Part shown: positions 21,901 through 33,149 of the stretch, one piece after another | How positions within the stretch are numbered: the stretch's first letter is position 1 | How the letters are laid out: each line of letters begins with the position of its first letter | Origin: Steromphala cineraria | Lineage: Eukaryota; Mollusca; Gastropoda; Trochida; Trochidae | Length of the DNA: 64,000 bases | Direction: 5' to 3' | NCBI GenBank assembly: GCA_916613615.1 | Contig: OU744720.1 | Location: 3,823,749-3,887,748, forward strand | Notes under the pieces: generated by a model | What the model saw: only the letters and a program-made list of their open reading frames with translations | The model's database searches: none | Told to the model about the DNA's origin: nothing | Program-made: the position numbers and the translations under genes

Positions 21901-23730
21901 TTTCAACCTCAAACTACAGTTAGCCACGGACTTCACTCTGTCATAATGATGAAATAGATGATTATGGTCAAATTTATTTCTGCCATCTCTAGATGAAGAT
22001 GTGCCCATATTTATTCATCTATTACTGTTTTTGAGCTTGTTGTGTACATAGCGGAGAGTTAGAATGTTGATGGATCACTTCAGTTAGACTCTCGATGGTT
22101 GTATCTTTATGTCCCTGTGATACCGAATGAATGTCTGATGGGTGGAAGAGAGAAACATTCATTATAGAAAGAATTTTTTTCCGTTTCCAACTTTTTAACA
22201 GATTGAGGACGCTTGTGTCAAACCATTCCTGTTTGTTTTTCGTTTCATTGTTTTGCTCAGAATGTAAAGTTAATCCTTATCAGGTAACAATATTTGTCAC
22301 TTTCATTTCATGATAATATGTACACTTTCAAAATATAGTACTAAAGTATGGTATATATATATGTTTATGAACACTATTTCTATTTTAAGTTTTCTGTATT
22401 TTTGTTTCATAACAAGAGCATTCCTTAGCAAGCCAATAAGTGTCAAGTTACTTAGGGATTGAACTTCTTGTAACAGAGAAATTTATTTTTGTTTTTGTTC
22501 CCTTCTATAATCATGCAGTTTTTCCGAATCCTTTTATCTTTCACAAGATGTTGTTGAAAAGGCATTAATTCAAAGTTCATGTCACAACTTACATGAAACA
22601 AAGAAGCTTAAAGTGTTAATTACCAAAATGATCATTAATGGGGTAGTGCATTTTGTCCTGTAGAAGTGTTTTGCTGGTTTTAAATAGTAAAACGGGTATT
22701 AAGTGCTGAAAGATTAGTGTGTATTGTTGCTAATAATGATTCTTTATCATAATACTTATCTTTTATAGCAATGAAGTGAGGTTCAGTTCGACATATTTTA
22801 TTTATTGGATCATGTATGGGATGAAAATAGTGTGTCATTCTTCAATGAAAAATATTGATGGTTGCTTGTTCTTTAATATTAGCGTACAATAACTATTTAT
22901 CATGAATTTGATTCATATATAACCTAAATGTAAGGAACAAATGAGTTTTACATGTTCAATATATTTATCATTCAATTGTTACGTCCTATTTATTCAAAAT
23001 GATTGAAATAATCCCAGTGGTTCATCAATGAAAATTATTACTCATGTCTATATTACAATTAATGTAATCACTTTGATCTTCACCTTTGTTGTAAAGAAAA
23101 GGGAAAGTTTAATGGCAAATGTTCAACTAAGAAAGCACCATGGTTTATTAAATTATGCTTCAATAACAACCATATTAAAGTAAGCAATTCTAAAAATTAA
23201 AGACACAATGTGACATATTAAAAACATCTACAAACTTTGTACAACACATTATTTACTAATAATGCATGTTAATGTGATCTAACAGATGAACATTTTGTTT
23301 ATTACTAAGCTATTTTATAAAAATGTTTTGTAGTATATTTTGTTGGTATGAGGTGAAATAAAATTTGTGTAAATCTTTAATAATTTTTTACAAAATGACT
23401 GCAAATTGTATAGTTGCACACGAGACTTAATATAGACAATATTTCTTTGTACAGCTTATTTATCATGTACTTTACTAGATTTTATGAACATCATTCTTTG
23501 AATCATTTCATTCATTTCTGTGTTGTTTGAGCTACAATAAAGCTGATTTGAGAGTTGAAGACTCCTGATGGTTGAGAGTACATGAGAGTATAAGCTAGTT
23601 CTGTCATGTACGTGTAGATGTTACTGAGTCGATGTTGTCCGTCACTACACGGCAACAGGAGCCTCTCTTCATCCTGTACTGCCAGTTATGGAAGAACATG
23701 CAATTGTGATCATGAACATTAAATAAAAAG
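18993..23730 (+). other. Probable long 3' UTR of DMXL, with candidate poly(A) signals
   Basis: No gene is recognisable for 4.7 kb after the stop. AATAAA hexamers occur at 21653-21658, 23536-23541 and 23722-23727, among others; the last two precede the point where interspersed repeats begin (about 23785), so transcription may end there. The true end cannot be fixed from sequence. The 40-bp minisatellite lies inside this stretch. Confidence 0.4.
20021..20540 (+). repeat. 40-bp minisatellite, exactly 13 units, with three-unit higher-order pattern
   Basis: Unit: CATGTGATGCATGTGATTGT followed by TCTTCATCAGATGATCAGAC. All 13 units are 40 bp with no indels. Units 4, 7 and 10 (starting 20141, 20261, 20381) carry TTGATCAG in place of ATGATCAG, giving a 120-bp superunit. 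Unit 11 has ATTATCAG and the last two end in GGC. Confidence 0.97.
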
Positions 23731-23784
23731 GTAATTTATGGTTGAATTCAATTTGTGATCTTTTTCTTTGCACATTTGTTGGTG

Positions 23785-24085
23785 GTTACCGTATTTGCCG
23801 TAATAAGCGCCAATCTCTAATAACGTTCCCCCAAAGGGTTTTGTTATCATAGGTCTAATAACCGCCCATGTACCAGCGGAACTAAAATTATAAAATCAAC
23901 GTATTCACTTTGTTTCAAGAGAAATTAAGGGATACAATAGTGGCAATATGTGTTACTTTCTACTCAATAATGTGTAAGTATGTTTTGAAAGTCTGTATCA
24001 GTTATCAAAGACAATCTAAACACAGTTCCATTTGAGTAGTCTTTTCGTCATTCACACCACTATAATAAGCACCCACCCAAGTCAA
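23785..24085 (+). repeat. Left-end fragment of a dispersed repeat (TACCGTATTTGCCG... type)
   Basis: TTACCGTATTTGCCGTAATA and AGCGCC at 23787-23812 look like the end of a common molluscan repeat; related pieces recur at about 23862 (CTAATAACCGCC) and 24063 (ATAATAAGCACCCACCC). GGGCGCTTATTA at 28074-28085 is in the opposite sense and could be its other end, with later elements inserted in between. Confidence 0.4.
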
Positions 24086-24212
24086 TTTTTAGCTCATCAG
24101 GACTGAAAGTCCAGATGGGCTTATGGCATGGCCCGTCGTCCGGCGTCCGTCCGTCCGTCGTCCGTCGTCCGTCGTCCGTCCGTCGTCCGTCCGTAAACTT
24201 TTGACACTTTCG

Positions 24213-26402
24213 ACTTCTCCTCATGAACCATACACATTAGAGAGCTGAAATTTTGTGTACAAGTACCTTAGCATATGGAGATTCTAATTTGTAACTTTGG
24301 TGACCCTGTGACCCCAAATAGGGTCACAGGGGTCACAACTTTAAAAACCTATTTTCATCTTCTTCTCCAGTTCCAGAAGGACTAGAGAGTTTAAAATGAT
24401 ATGTGCAGACTCCTTGGCCAATGGGGATTCTAATTTGTAACTTTGGTGACCCTGTGATCCCAAATAGGGTCACAGGGGTCACAACCTTAAAAACCTATTT
24501 TCATCTTCTTCTCCAGTTCCAAAAGGAGTAGAGAGTTAAAAATTATATGTGCAGACTCCTTGGACAATGGAGATTCTAATTTGTAACTTTGGTGACCCTG
24601 TGACCCCAAATAGGGTCACAGGGGTCACAACTTTAAAAACCCATTTTCATCTTCTTCTCCAGTTCCAGAAGGACTAGAGAGTTTAAAATTATATGTGCAG
24701 ACTCCTTGGCCAATGGGGATTCTAATTTGTAACTTTGGTGACCCTGTGATCCCAAATAGGGTCACGGGGGTCACAACCTTAAAAACCTATTTTCATCTTC
24801 TTCTCCAGTTCCAAAAGGAGTAGAGAGTTAAAAATTATATGTGCAGACTCCTTGGACAATGGAGATTCTAATTTGCAACTTTGGTGACCCTGTGACCCCA
24901 AATAGGGTCACAGGGGTCACAACCTTAAAAACCTATTTTCATCTTCTTCTCCAGTTCTAAAAGGACTAGAGAGTTGAAAATTATATGTGCAGACTCCTTG
25001 GCCAATGGGGATTCTAATTTGTAACTTTGGTGACCCTGTGATCCCAAATAGGGTCACAGGGGTCACAACCTTAAAAACCTATTTTCATCTTCTTCTCCAG
25101 TTCCAAAAGGAGTAGAGAGTTAAAAATTATATGTGCAGACTCCTTGGACAATGGAGATTCTAATTTGTAACTTTGGTGACCCTGTGACCCCAAATAGGGT
25201 CACAGGGGTCACAACCTTAAAAACCTATTTTCATCTTCTTCTCCAGTTCTAAAAGGACTAGAGAGTTGAAAATGATATGTGCAGACTCCTTGGCCAATCG
25301 GGATTCTTAATTGTAGATTTCGTTACCCTATGACCCCAAATAGGGTCACAGGGGTCACAACCTTAAAAACCTATTTTCATCTTCTTCTCCAGTTCTAAAA
25401 GGACTAGAGAGTTGAAAGTGATATGTGCAGACTCCTTGGACAATGAAGATTCTAATTTGTAACTTTGGTGACCCTGTGACCCCAAATAGGGTCACAGGGG
25501 TCACAACCTTCAAAAGCTATTTTCATCTTCTTCTCCAGTTCTAAAAGGACTAGAGAGTTAAAAACGATATGTGCAGACTCCTTGGCCAATGGGGATTCTA
25601 AATTGTAGATTTCGTGACCCCATGATCCCAAATAGGGTCACAGGGGTCACAACCTTAAAAACCTATTTTCATTTTCTTCTCAAGTTCTAAAAGGACTAGA
25701 GAGTTGAAAGTGATATGTGCAGACTCCTTGGACAATGGGGATTCTAATTTGTAACTTTAGTGAACCTGTGACCCCAAATAGGGTCACAGGGGTCACAACC
25801 TTAAAAACCTATTTTCATCTTCTTCTCCAGTACTAAAAGGACAATAGAGTTGAAAATGATATGTGCAGACTCCTTGGCCAATCAGGATTCTTAATTGTAG
25901 ATTTCGTGACCCCATGACCCCAAATAGGGTCACAGGGGTCACAACCTTAAAAACCTATTTTCATCTTCTTCTCCAGTTCTAAAAGGACTAGAGAGTTGAA
26001 AATGATATGTGCAGACTCCTTGGCCAATCAGGATTCTTAATTGTAGATTTCGTGACCCCATGACCCCAAATAGGGTCACAGGGGTCACAACCTTAAAAAC
26101 CTATTTTCATCTTCTTCTCCAGTTCTAAAAGGACTAGAGAGTTGAAAATGATATGTGCAGACTCCTTGGCCAATCAGGATTCTTAATTGTAGATTTCGTG
26201 ACCCCATGACCCCAAATAGGGTCACAGGGGTCACAACCTTAAAAACTTATTTTCATCATCATCTTTAGCTCCTAAAGGTCTATTGAGCTGAAAGACTGCA
26301 TGTAGACTCCTTGGCCAATTGGGATTCTAAACTGTAGGTTTTGTGATCCCATGACCCCAAATAGGGTCACAGGGGTCACAATCTTAAAAACCTATTTTTC
26401 TC
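24213..26402 (+). repeat. Family B tandem core, 146-bp monomer x 15
   Basis: The landmark CTTCTTCTCC (or its variant) starts at 24359, 24505, 24651, 24797, 24943, 25089, 25235, 25381, 25527, 25673, 25819, 25965, 26111 and 26257, i.e. every 146 bp with no length change. Each monomer carries TGACCC-TGTGACCCC and GGGTCACAGGGGTCA, which together form a stem-loop. Monomers alternate between subtypes (for example 'aatttgtaacttt' versus 'aattgtagatttc'). Confidence 0.95.
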
Positions 26403-26561
26403 CATTAGATGACAGTCTATGGCAAATTTATTTCTCCTTGGATATTTTAGTGTGGACTTCTTTCACTGTCTGATATTGGCGATCTAGAAAGTGTTGAATA
26501 ATAATACATTTGTTTTGTAATTTTTTTATAGGTTTTCTTGCAATAGTTAACATCAGTTTCA

Positions 26562-26639
26562 TTTTTAGCTCATCTGGCCTGTATAAAGCAAACTTGATAT
26601 GATGCCTGATGAGCTACAGAGCCAATGGCTCTATTTTTT
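26562..26639 (+). mobile_element. 78-bp miniature family A element (ends only)
   Basis: TTTTT, AGCTCATC (26567-26574), TGGCCTGTA, 21 bp of filler, then CTGATGAGCTACAGAGCCAA with hairpin AGAGCC/GGCTCT and ATTTTTT. It keeps both ends of the full element at 1758-2644 but lacks microsatellite and core. Confidence 0.75.
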
Positions 26640-26644
26640 AAGAT

Positions 26645-28076
26645 CCCTGGGGTTCGTAACTCGAAGAAGTCGTTAAATCTGTTTCTAACGCATGTTTAAC
26701 GAACACTTACAGATGATCGTTGTTTAGGTTTAGTAGTGTCACACAAAGCAGTCGTTTATAAATGCTTAACCATTCGTTAGGTAGTCTTTAAGGAAGTGTA
26801 ACTCGAAACATCGATAGCTTAACGTAAGGTTAAAGTCTATGGGATTCCCCATGAACTTCGATTGTACTGAATATTCTGTGATCTATATTACTTTATCACT
26901 TTTATGAGTATGCGTACTGTAAGATATTTGAACTTTTGTTGAAATTCAAACGAATATATTTTATCCAATAAATGTTATTTGCAAGATTAATAAATCACAT
27001 GTACATGTTTTTAACGCCATTCTCGCACAACAAAATCATTCCAATGTCGTTGACTACCACTAATCAATCTGTCATCATTGTCATCAAGGTTCACCAAAAT
27101 GACTCAAATCCCCTATAGCTACCATCTTATAAAGGCTGTCAGTGTGTGAAAAACAAAGCATTTTTATCATGTTAGATAAGATGTATCTTATTTTCAACAT
27201 ACAAAGTGTATTTAATCAAATTATATTTGGAAAAATATCAAATTTAATCACACAACATTCTTATGAAATAAGTTGATAGACTGATTAATAGATGAATAAC
27301 GGTCCGTATTTGTCAGTTTTAGAATGCTACGTCAACATCTGAATATATTTGGAATTGAACAGTATGCAAAATTTATGATACAGTCAGCTTAGTTGAATAG
27401 TTGATTTTGCCCGTCAGTTTAGTATGCAGTATTGTTGGGGAAATTTACAATATTTCGATGGTCAAAACAGCATGCTGACATAATATGTGTTCAGCTGACT
27501 CAAATGGACAATGCTATGATATGACGCAAACAAATATTCATCATATTTGGGACCTTCATTGGTATAATTTAACTATTTACAGATCCCTCCACATTTGAAA
27601 ATGAAATCGCATGGTAAGACTATACATCCTTTCTGTTTTGGAAAATATTGCAACATAGTAATTATTTTAAATGATCGTTGACACATCGAGATACTGAAAC
27701 TCAGACATCCGCATACATCTTATCAAACAACCTTTATTAACCTATTATATCAGTACCTAACTTTTGTCTGCTTAGTGCGTATTATTTCTATCTTGGAACA
27801 ACGTTTAGAAATATAATTCTTTGATTGTCTTTGTCTATCATTATACATCTATAATTTTAGATTGAAAACGTTCACATGGAATACGACCACGCTGGCTAAC
27901 GGCTGCTTAAGGGCTGGTCAGAGGTAGACCTTAAACATAGTCGCTAATTCTTCGTTTAAGGATTGACCTAACTTTAAGGACGATTTCCAGTTACACAACG
28001 TTAAAACAAGGTATGTTTAACGCCTGTCCTTAACTAAAGACTATTTAACGACTGCTTCGAGTTACGAGCCCCTGGG
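26645..28076. mobile_element. Non-autonomous TIR DNA transposon, 1.43 kb
   Basis: About 34-bp terminal inverted repeats: CCCTGGGGTTCGTAACTCGA at 26645 and, complementing 28076 inward, CCCAGGGGCTCGTAACTCGA, both continuing AGNAGTCGTTAAAT. Further subterminal repeats (GTAACTCGAA, TTTAACG, CTTTAAGGA) occur at both ends. Superfamily not recognised; target duplication not clear. The right-hand 757 bp recur at 61644-62396 without the left end. Confidence 0.7.
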
Positions 28077-30358
28077 CGCTTATTACATTGAATATGGTAT
28101 TATGGGGTAAGCACATTATCAAGCCACAAAATTGCTTGCTCCAATCTCGTTCCACCAACTAAAAAAGTGTTCCTATGGCTATGATATTTCCAGAAAGTAA
28201 TATTTGCCGTTGATTAAACATAAACATAGTTATATACAGCAATTATCACGTGAACTATTCCAATTGGGTACAATCTTAATTAACCGTTAACTTAAGCAAG
28301 TGCATTCCGTGACCAAGAAATTGAAGTTGATGTCCAAGAAATTGAAGTTGATGAGGTAGATATTTATTGGCACAAACAACTATCTTTAGGATATAAAGGC
28401 CCGCTGTTTAAATGTTGGTAGTGTTGGGTGCAGGGTTGAACAAAGAGTGACATCAAGGTATACACCTGGATACTTTTAGACTTGACATGTCAATATGTGC
28501 CTTATAGCAATGGTATTCAACATGGCGCATTTGATGAATAACACATTGTTTACATGGAAGGCATAAGTTTGCTGTCAATTTTCACAACATTATTCACAAT
28601 TCGTCTGAATTCAAGAATCTGTAATTATGAATAATTGCATATATTCAGAAAATATTATTTAAAATCTACCAGCACTAGCTAAACTAATTGTTTTAAGTAT
28701 ACATTCACTGATACTGTTTTTGTGTGTGTGGCTCCCTGAACATAGAAATTTTATTTTGACAAATGTAACTATTAATTTATAAAGACAGCTTTTTGTTCAG
28801 AATCATAATGATTATTTGTAAGAATTGCCTCTTTCACAGTTACATATCTTCGGCCACTCCAAACATGAGAAGATAAAATATGAGTTTGACCACAACGAAT
28901 GGAATACTGAGACCTCACGGTTCAATCACTAGGAATTACAGAAAAACTTTGATATGATAGGTAGGTAATGGTTTTAGCTAGGATATTATCTTATCATCAT
29001 AAGCAAGGTCAGACAATGAACCCAGGATTGCTATTCCACCACTTCTTAGGGTTGTGTTCTTTTAGATGTGAACAATGCAATAACAGATGTAAAATTTAAA
29101 AGATGGAATTTAATTCGAACATTATGTGATATGTTCTGATTATTTTTGATCATTGCACCTTTTTAGCTCATCAGGACTGAAAGTCCAGATGGGCTTATGG
29201 CATGGCCCGTCGTCCGGCGTCCGTCCGTCCGTCGTCCGTCGTCCGTCGTCTGTCGTCCGTCGTCCGTCGTCCGTCCGTAAACTTTTGACACTTTAATTTC
29301 GACTTCTTCTCATGAACCATACACATTAGAGAGCTGAAATTTTGTGTACAAGTACCTTAGCATATGGAGATTCTAATTTGTAACTTTGGTGACCCTGTGA
29401 CCCCAAATAGGGTCACAGGGGTCACAACTTTAAAAACCTATTTTCATCTTCTTCTCCAGGTCCAGAAGGACTAGAGAGTTTAAAATGATATGTGCAGACT
29501 CCTTGGCCAATGGGGATTCTAATTTGTAACTTTGGTGACCCTGTGATCCCAAATAGGGTCACAGGGGTCACAACCTTAAATACCTATTTTCATCTTCTTC
29601 TCCAGTTCTAAAAGGAGTAGAGAGTTAAAAATGATATGTGCAGACTCCTTGGACAATGGAGATTCTAATTTGTAACTTTGGTGAAACTGTGACCCCAAAT
29701 AGGGTCACAGGGGTCACAACCTTAAATACCTATTTTCATCTTCTTCTCCAGTTCCAAAAGGAGTAGAGAGTTAAAAATTATATGTGCAGACTCCTTGGAC
29801 AATGGAGATTCTAATTTGTAATTTTGGTGACCCTGTGACCCCAAATAGGGTCACAGGGGTCACAACCTTAAAAACCTATTTTCATCTTCTTCTCCAGTTC
29901 TAAAAGGACTAGAGAGTTAAAAACTATATGTGCAGACTCCTTGGCCAATGGGGATTCTAAATTGTAGATTTCGTGACCCCATGACCCCAAATAGGGCCAC
30001 AGGGGTCACAACCTTAAAAACCTATTTTCATCTTCTTCTCCAGTACTAAAAGGACTATAGAGTTGAAAATGATATGTGCAGACTCCTTGGCCAATCGGGA
30101 TTCTTAATTGTAGATTTCGTGACCCCATGACCCCAAATAGGGTCACAGGGGTCACAACCTTAAAAACCAATTCTCATCTTCTTCTCCAGTTCCAAAAGGT
30201 CTAGAGAGTTAATATTGATATGTGCAGACTCCTTGGACAATGGGGATTCTAATTTGTAACTTTGTTGACCCTGTGACCCCAAATAGGGTCACAGGGGTCA
30301 CAACCTTAAAAAACTATTTTCATCTTCTTCTCAAGTTCCAAAAGGTCTAGAGAGTTAA

Positions 30359-32464
30359 CCCTCACGCAGTATCGTGGGGCCTTTGAGGCCCAGTTACATG
30401 TTTGACATTACCCAGAATCAACACATTTGAACTAAGCGACTTCTTACTTCATGTATGCCTCCATTAGTATGTTTTCTAAGGCTACGTCTGACGTCATAAC
30501 TGTAGACAAGATACTGCTTTTTAATTTACGTTTTAAGAAAATACATACGTTTGCTGTAAGCTCGGGCCTCAAAGACCCAGGGTAAATAAAACCCATGTTT
30601 CGGTACAAAATATACAGAATCGCAATAAACAAATAAATAAATAATACCCCTTGAGATTACTTCCTGATGAAGATAAACCAACATCCGAAAAAAAATTACA
30701 TAGCAAAAATAATATACTCTCCAAAAACTGAAACGCATATGTAATTTTTCAGAGAATCTTTTTCTTCGCCTTAAAAAACAAAAAAGGTACATGATTTCAA
30801 TGATATCAAAGTGAAAATTGTCAAATGTAAAAGAGTAAGCCAAAACAAGAACACTAGTTTTAGGTTTGTTTCCGTATTCTGTTAATCACAAGATGGCGTT
30901 GAAGTCAGTCTTATGAATTCCTGGTATTTGCAAAAATTCTTGCTTGACTTCCCCTTGTAAATGAATGGACACATTGATGAAGTCCCCATGCAGTTCTATC
31001 CCACTCTTTCTGCAATGCAATGACCAGTTCTTGGTGTGTCTTGGGCGTATTGTGATGTTGACGTACACGTTTAATTAAATCATACAATTGATGTTTTATT
31101 TGGTTTTAAATATAGTTTTTGACTATAACATTATGCATTAACAACTTCTTTACTCTAAAAGGCAGTGTAATGTGCCATATGACGTTCTGCAAGTAAATTC
31201 AAGTTATCACGATTGAAGCACTATCTTTGTCGGTCAATAATCTGATGCAAGTGACGTTCATGGACGTTATCGAAATTGTGATTTGCCCCTCAACTTCTTC
31301 AATACCATAAATTAACTACATCTTTGTGTGCTTAAAAGGAATCAACAACCTAGCTTGTGAAACAAAATTGACCATCGTTAACGAGAGCGTCCATACGGGT
31401 AAGGGGGTCACGTGACACAAACTTGGAACTGGCTGTCAGCTGTAAGCAGTTAAAAACCAAACGATTTCGTCCCTACCGAGCATTTACGACTCTTTCGGGG
31501 CCCTGCTAATAAAACTCTGGAAGTTAAAAAGTTGGGTTGCAGACCCCCTTTAATAGTGTATCCAACCCAATAACACTGTCCCAACCTCTTGACTTGTGGC
31601 ATAAACTATTGGCAACATGTTCCTTTTTCTTACTGTAAACTATCCAAAGTAACGTTATTTTTTGTTATTGACGAATATGTGAGTTTTTGGTAAACCAAAC
31701 TCTCCTGAACTTTTAAGGTTCAAGATCATGATCGTAAACGCCAGTTCAAATGATTCAGTTCTTTGAAGCCACCAAAAACAGGGGCGATAACTGGCCTTCA
31801 TGGTCAAATATCCCATTCATGCAAACGCTTTCCTAAAGTTTCAATTTGGTGGAGTTGATGTTGTGAATAAACTGTATCCCTGTGGCAAGAGAATGAAGAA
31901 TTTTTTAACCCGGATGTAGAGATTTTGGGTTTCGTTGGCAACCCTTAATTTAATGCACAGGTGCATCTTACGCTCTTTTGGCCGGAATTGACCTGTATGA
32001 ACGAACCAATAATGCGCAGTATGGCGAAAATGACTATTAAAATGTCAGACTACTGTGAACCATGAAACTTCGGTTTCAATTTCACGTTGGACAACGTTTG
32101 AATTTCTGACACTATGTCGATGCATAATGGTAACCTTTGTTCCATGTAGAATTGAATAACAAAATTTGAAACAATAGGTATCACATGATCTAGCGTTTTA
32201 CTCTTACATGTACGTGAATTCTGCTTTCTTTACACCTACTCTAATAAAGTTTTACCAAAAAAACCTGCAAATGAGTCTTATTTAAACATATCACCGATCA
32301 GTTGGTAAGGATTGTAACACATAGGTGATATATTATACATAACATCATTAATAATATTGACCCTTTTCCCTCGCAGCGTTCCTGCATGTTACATGCGCAT
32401 GTGCCTGGGCCTCTGAGGCCCACATAGCCGCAAAGGTGGTGTCATTAACGATACTGCGTGAGGG
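30359..32464. mobile_element. piggyBac-type element, 2.1 kb, non-autonomous or decayed
   Basis: TTAA target duplications (30355-30358 and 32465-32468) flank perfect 17-bp inverted repeats CCCTCACGCAGTATCGT / ACGATACTGCGTGAGGG. TTAA duplication with a CCC start is the hallmark of piggyBac. Subterminal GGCCTTTGAGGCCC-like blocks occur at both ends. Only short open frames are present and I see no DDE transposase. Precise joining of the two flanks restores an uninterrupted 146-bp family B monomer. Confidence 0.85.
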
Positions 32465-32744
32465 TTAATAATGATATGTGCAGACTCCTTGGCCAATGGG
32501 GATTCTAATTTGTAACTTTGTTGACCCTGTGAACCCCAAATAGGGTCACAGGTGTCACAACCTTAAAAACCAATTCTCATCTTCTTCTCCAGTTCCATAA
32601 GGAGTAGAGAGTTAAAAATGATATTTAGCAGACTCCTTGGACAATGGGGATTCTAATTTGTAAATTTGGTGATCCTGTGACCCCACATAAGGGTTCACCG
32701 GGGTCATGACCTAAAAACCTTTTTTGTTTCTATCAAAGTCTAGA

Positions 32745-33149
32745 TTTTTAGCTCATCTGGCCTGTAAAGCCCGATGGGCTTATGGCATGGCATGGCGTCC
32801 GTCCGTCCGTGGAATTTCTTTGTGGAATTTCGACTTCTTCTCCAGAACCATAAGGCCTAGAAAGCTGAAGTTTTGTGTACAGACTCCTTGGCAAGTGAGG
32901 ATTATAAATTGTAGCTTTGGTGGCCCTGTGACCCCTAATAAAGGAAATAGGAACGTCCTTATAAATCGATTTTCATCTTCTTCTCCTGAAGTATAAGGCC
33001 TTGAAAACTGAAACTTGTCACCTATATACTTAATTTTATGATTGGTGACCCAGTGTGGCCTCTACAAAGGGGTAATCACATCGGCCACACTCTACAGCAT
33101 AATTGATGATGAAGCCTGATGAGCTACAGAGCAAATGGCTCTATTTTTT
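32745..33149 (+). mobile_element. Short family A HINE element, about two monomers
   Basis: TTTTT, AGCTCATC (32750-32757), TGGCCTGTAAAGCCCGATGG, a short GTCC repeat, two family A monomers, then CTGATGAGCTACAGAG with hairpin AGAGC-aaat-GGCTCT and TTTTTT. 'ggaatttctttgtggaattt' at the head is a small duplication. Confidence 0.75.

Larger units (their letters stand above)
24086..26639 (+). mobile_element. Composite HINE element: family B head and core with family A ends
   Basis: Head: TTTTT (24086-24090), AGCTCATC, hairpin GGACTGAAAGTCC, a GTCC/GTCGTCC microsatellite (about 24140-24193) and CCGTAAACTTTTGACAC. Core: fifteen 146-bp monomers. After about 160 bp of unrelated sequence comes a miniature family A unit (26562-26639) that supplies the only recognisable 3' end. 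No separate family B tail is seen. No coding capacity. Confidence 0.65.
29160..33149 (+). mobile_element. Composite HINE insertion (family B followed by family A) with nested piggyBac-type element
   Basis: Family B head at 29160-29290 (TTTTT, AGCTCATCAGGACTGAAAGT, GTCC microsatellite), 146-bp monomers to about 32735, then a full family A element. In paralogous copy U4 the site is empty (about 63500-63515: TTCTTTTTTATTTATTTCAC), so the whole 4 kb is inserted between T residues with no obvious target duplication, as expected for Helentron-type insertion. Confidence 0.75.

Noticed and set aside
30359..32464. piggyBac transposase gene
   Set aside because: Only short frames on either strand and no DDE-type motif recognised.
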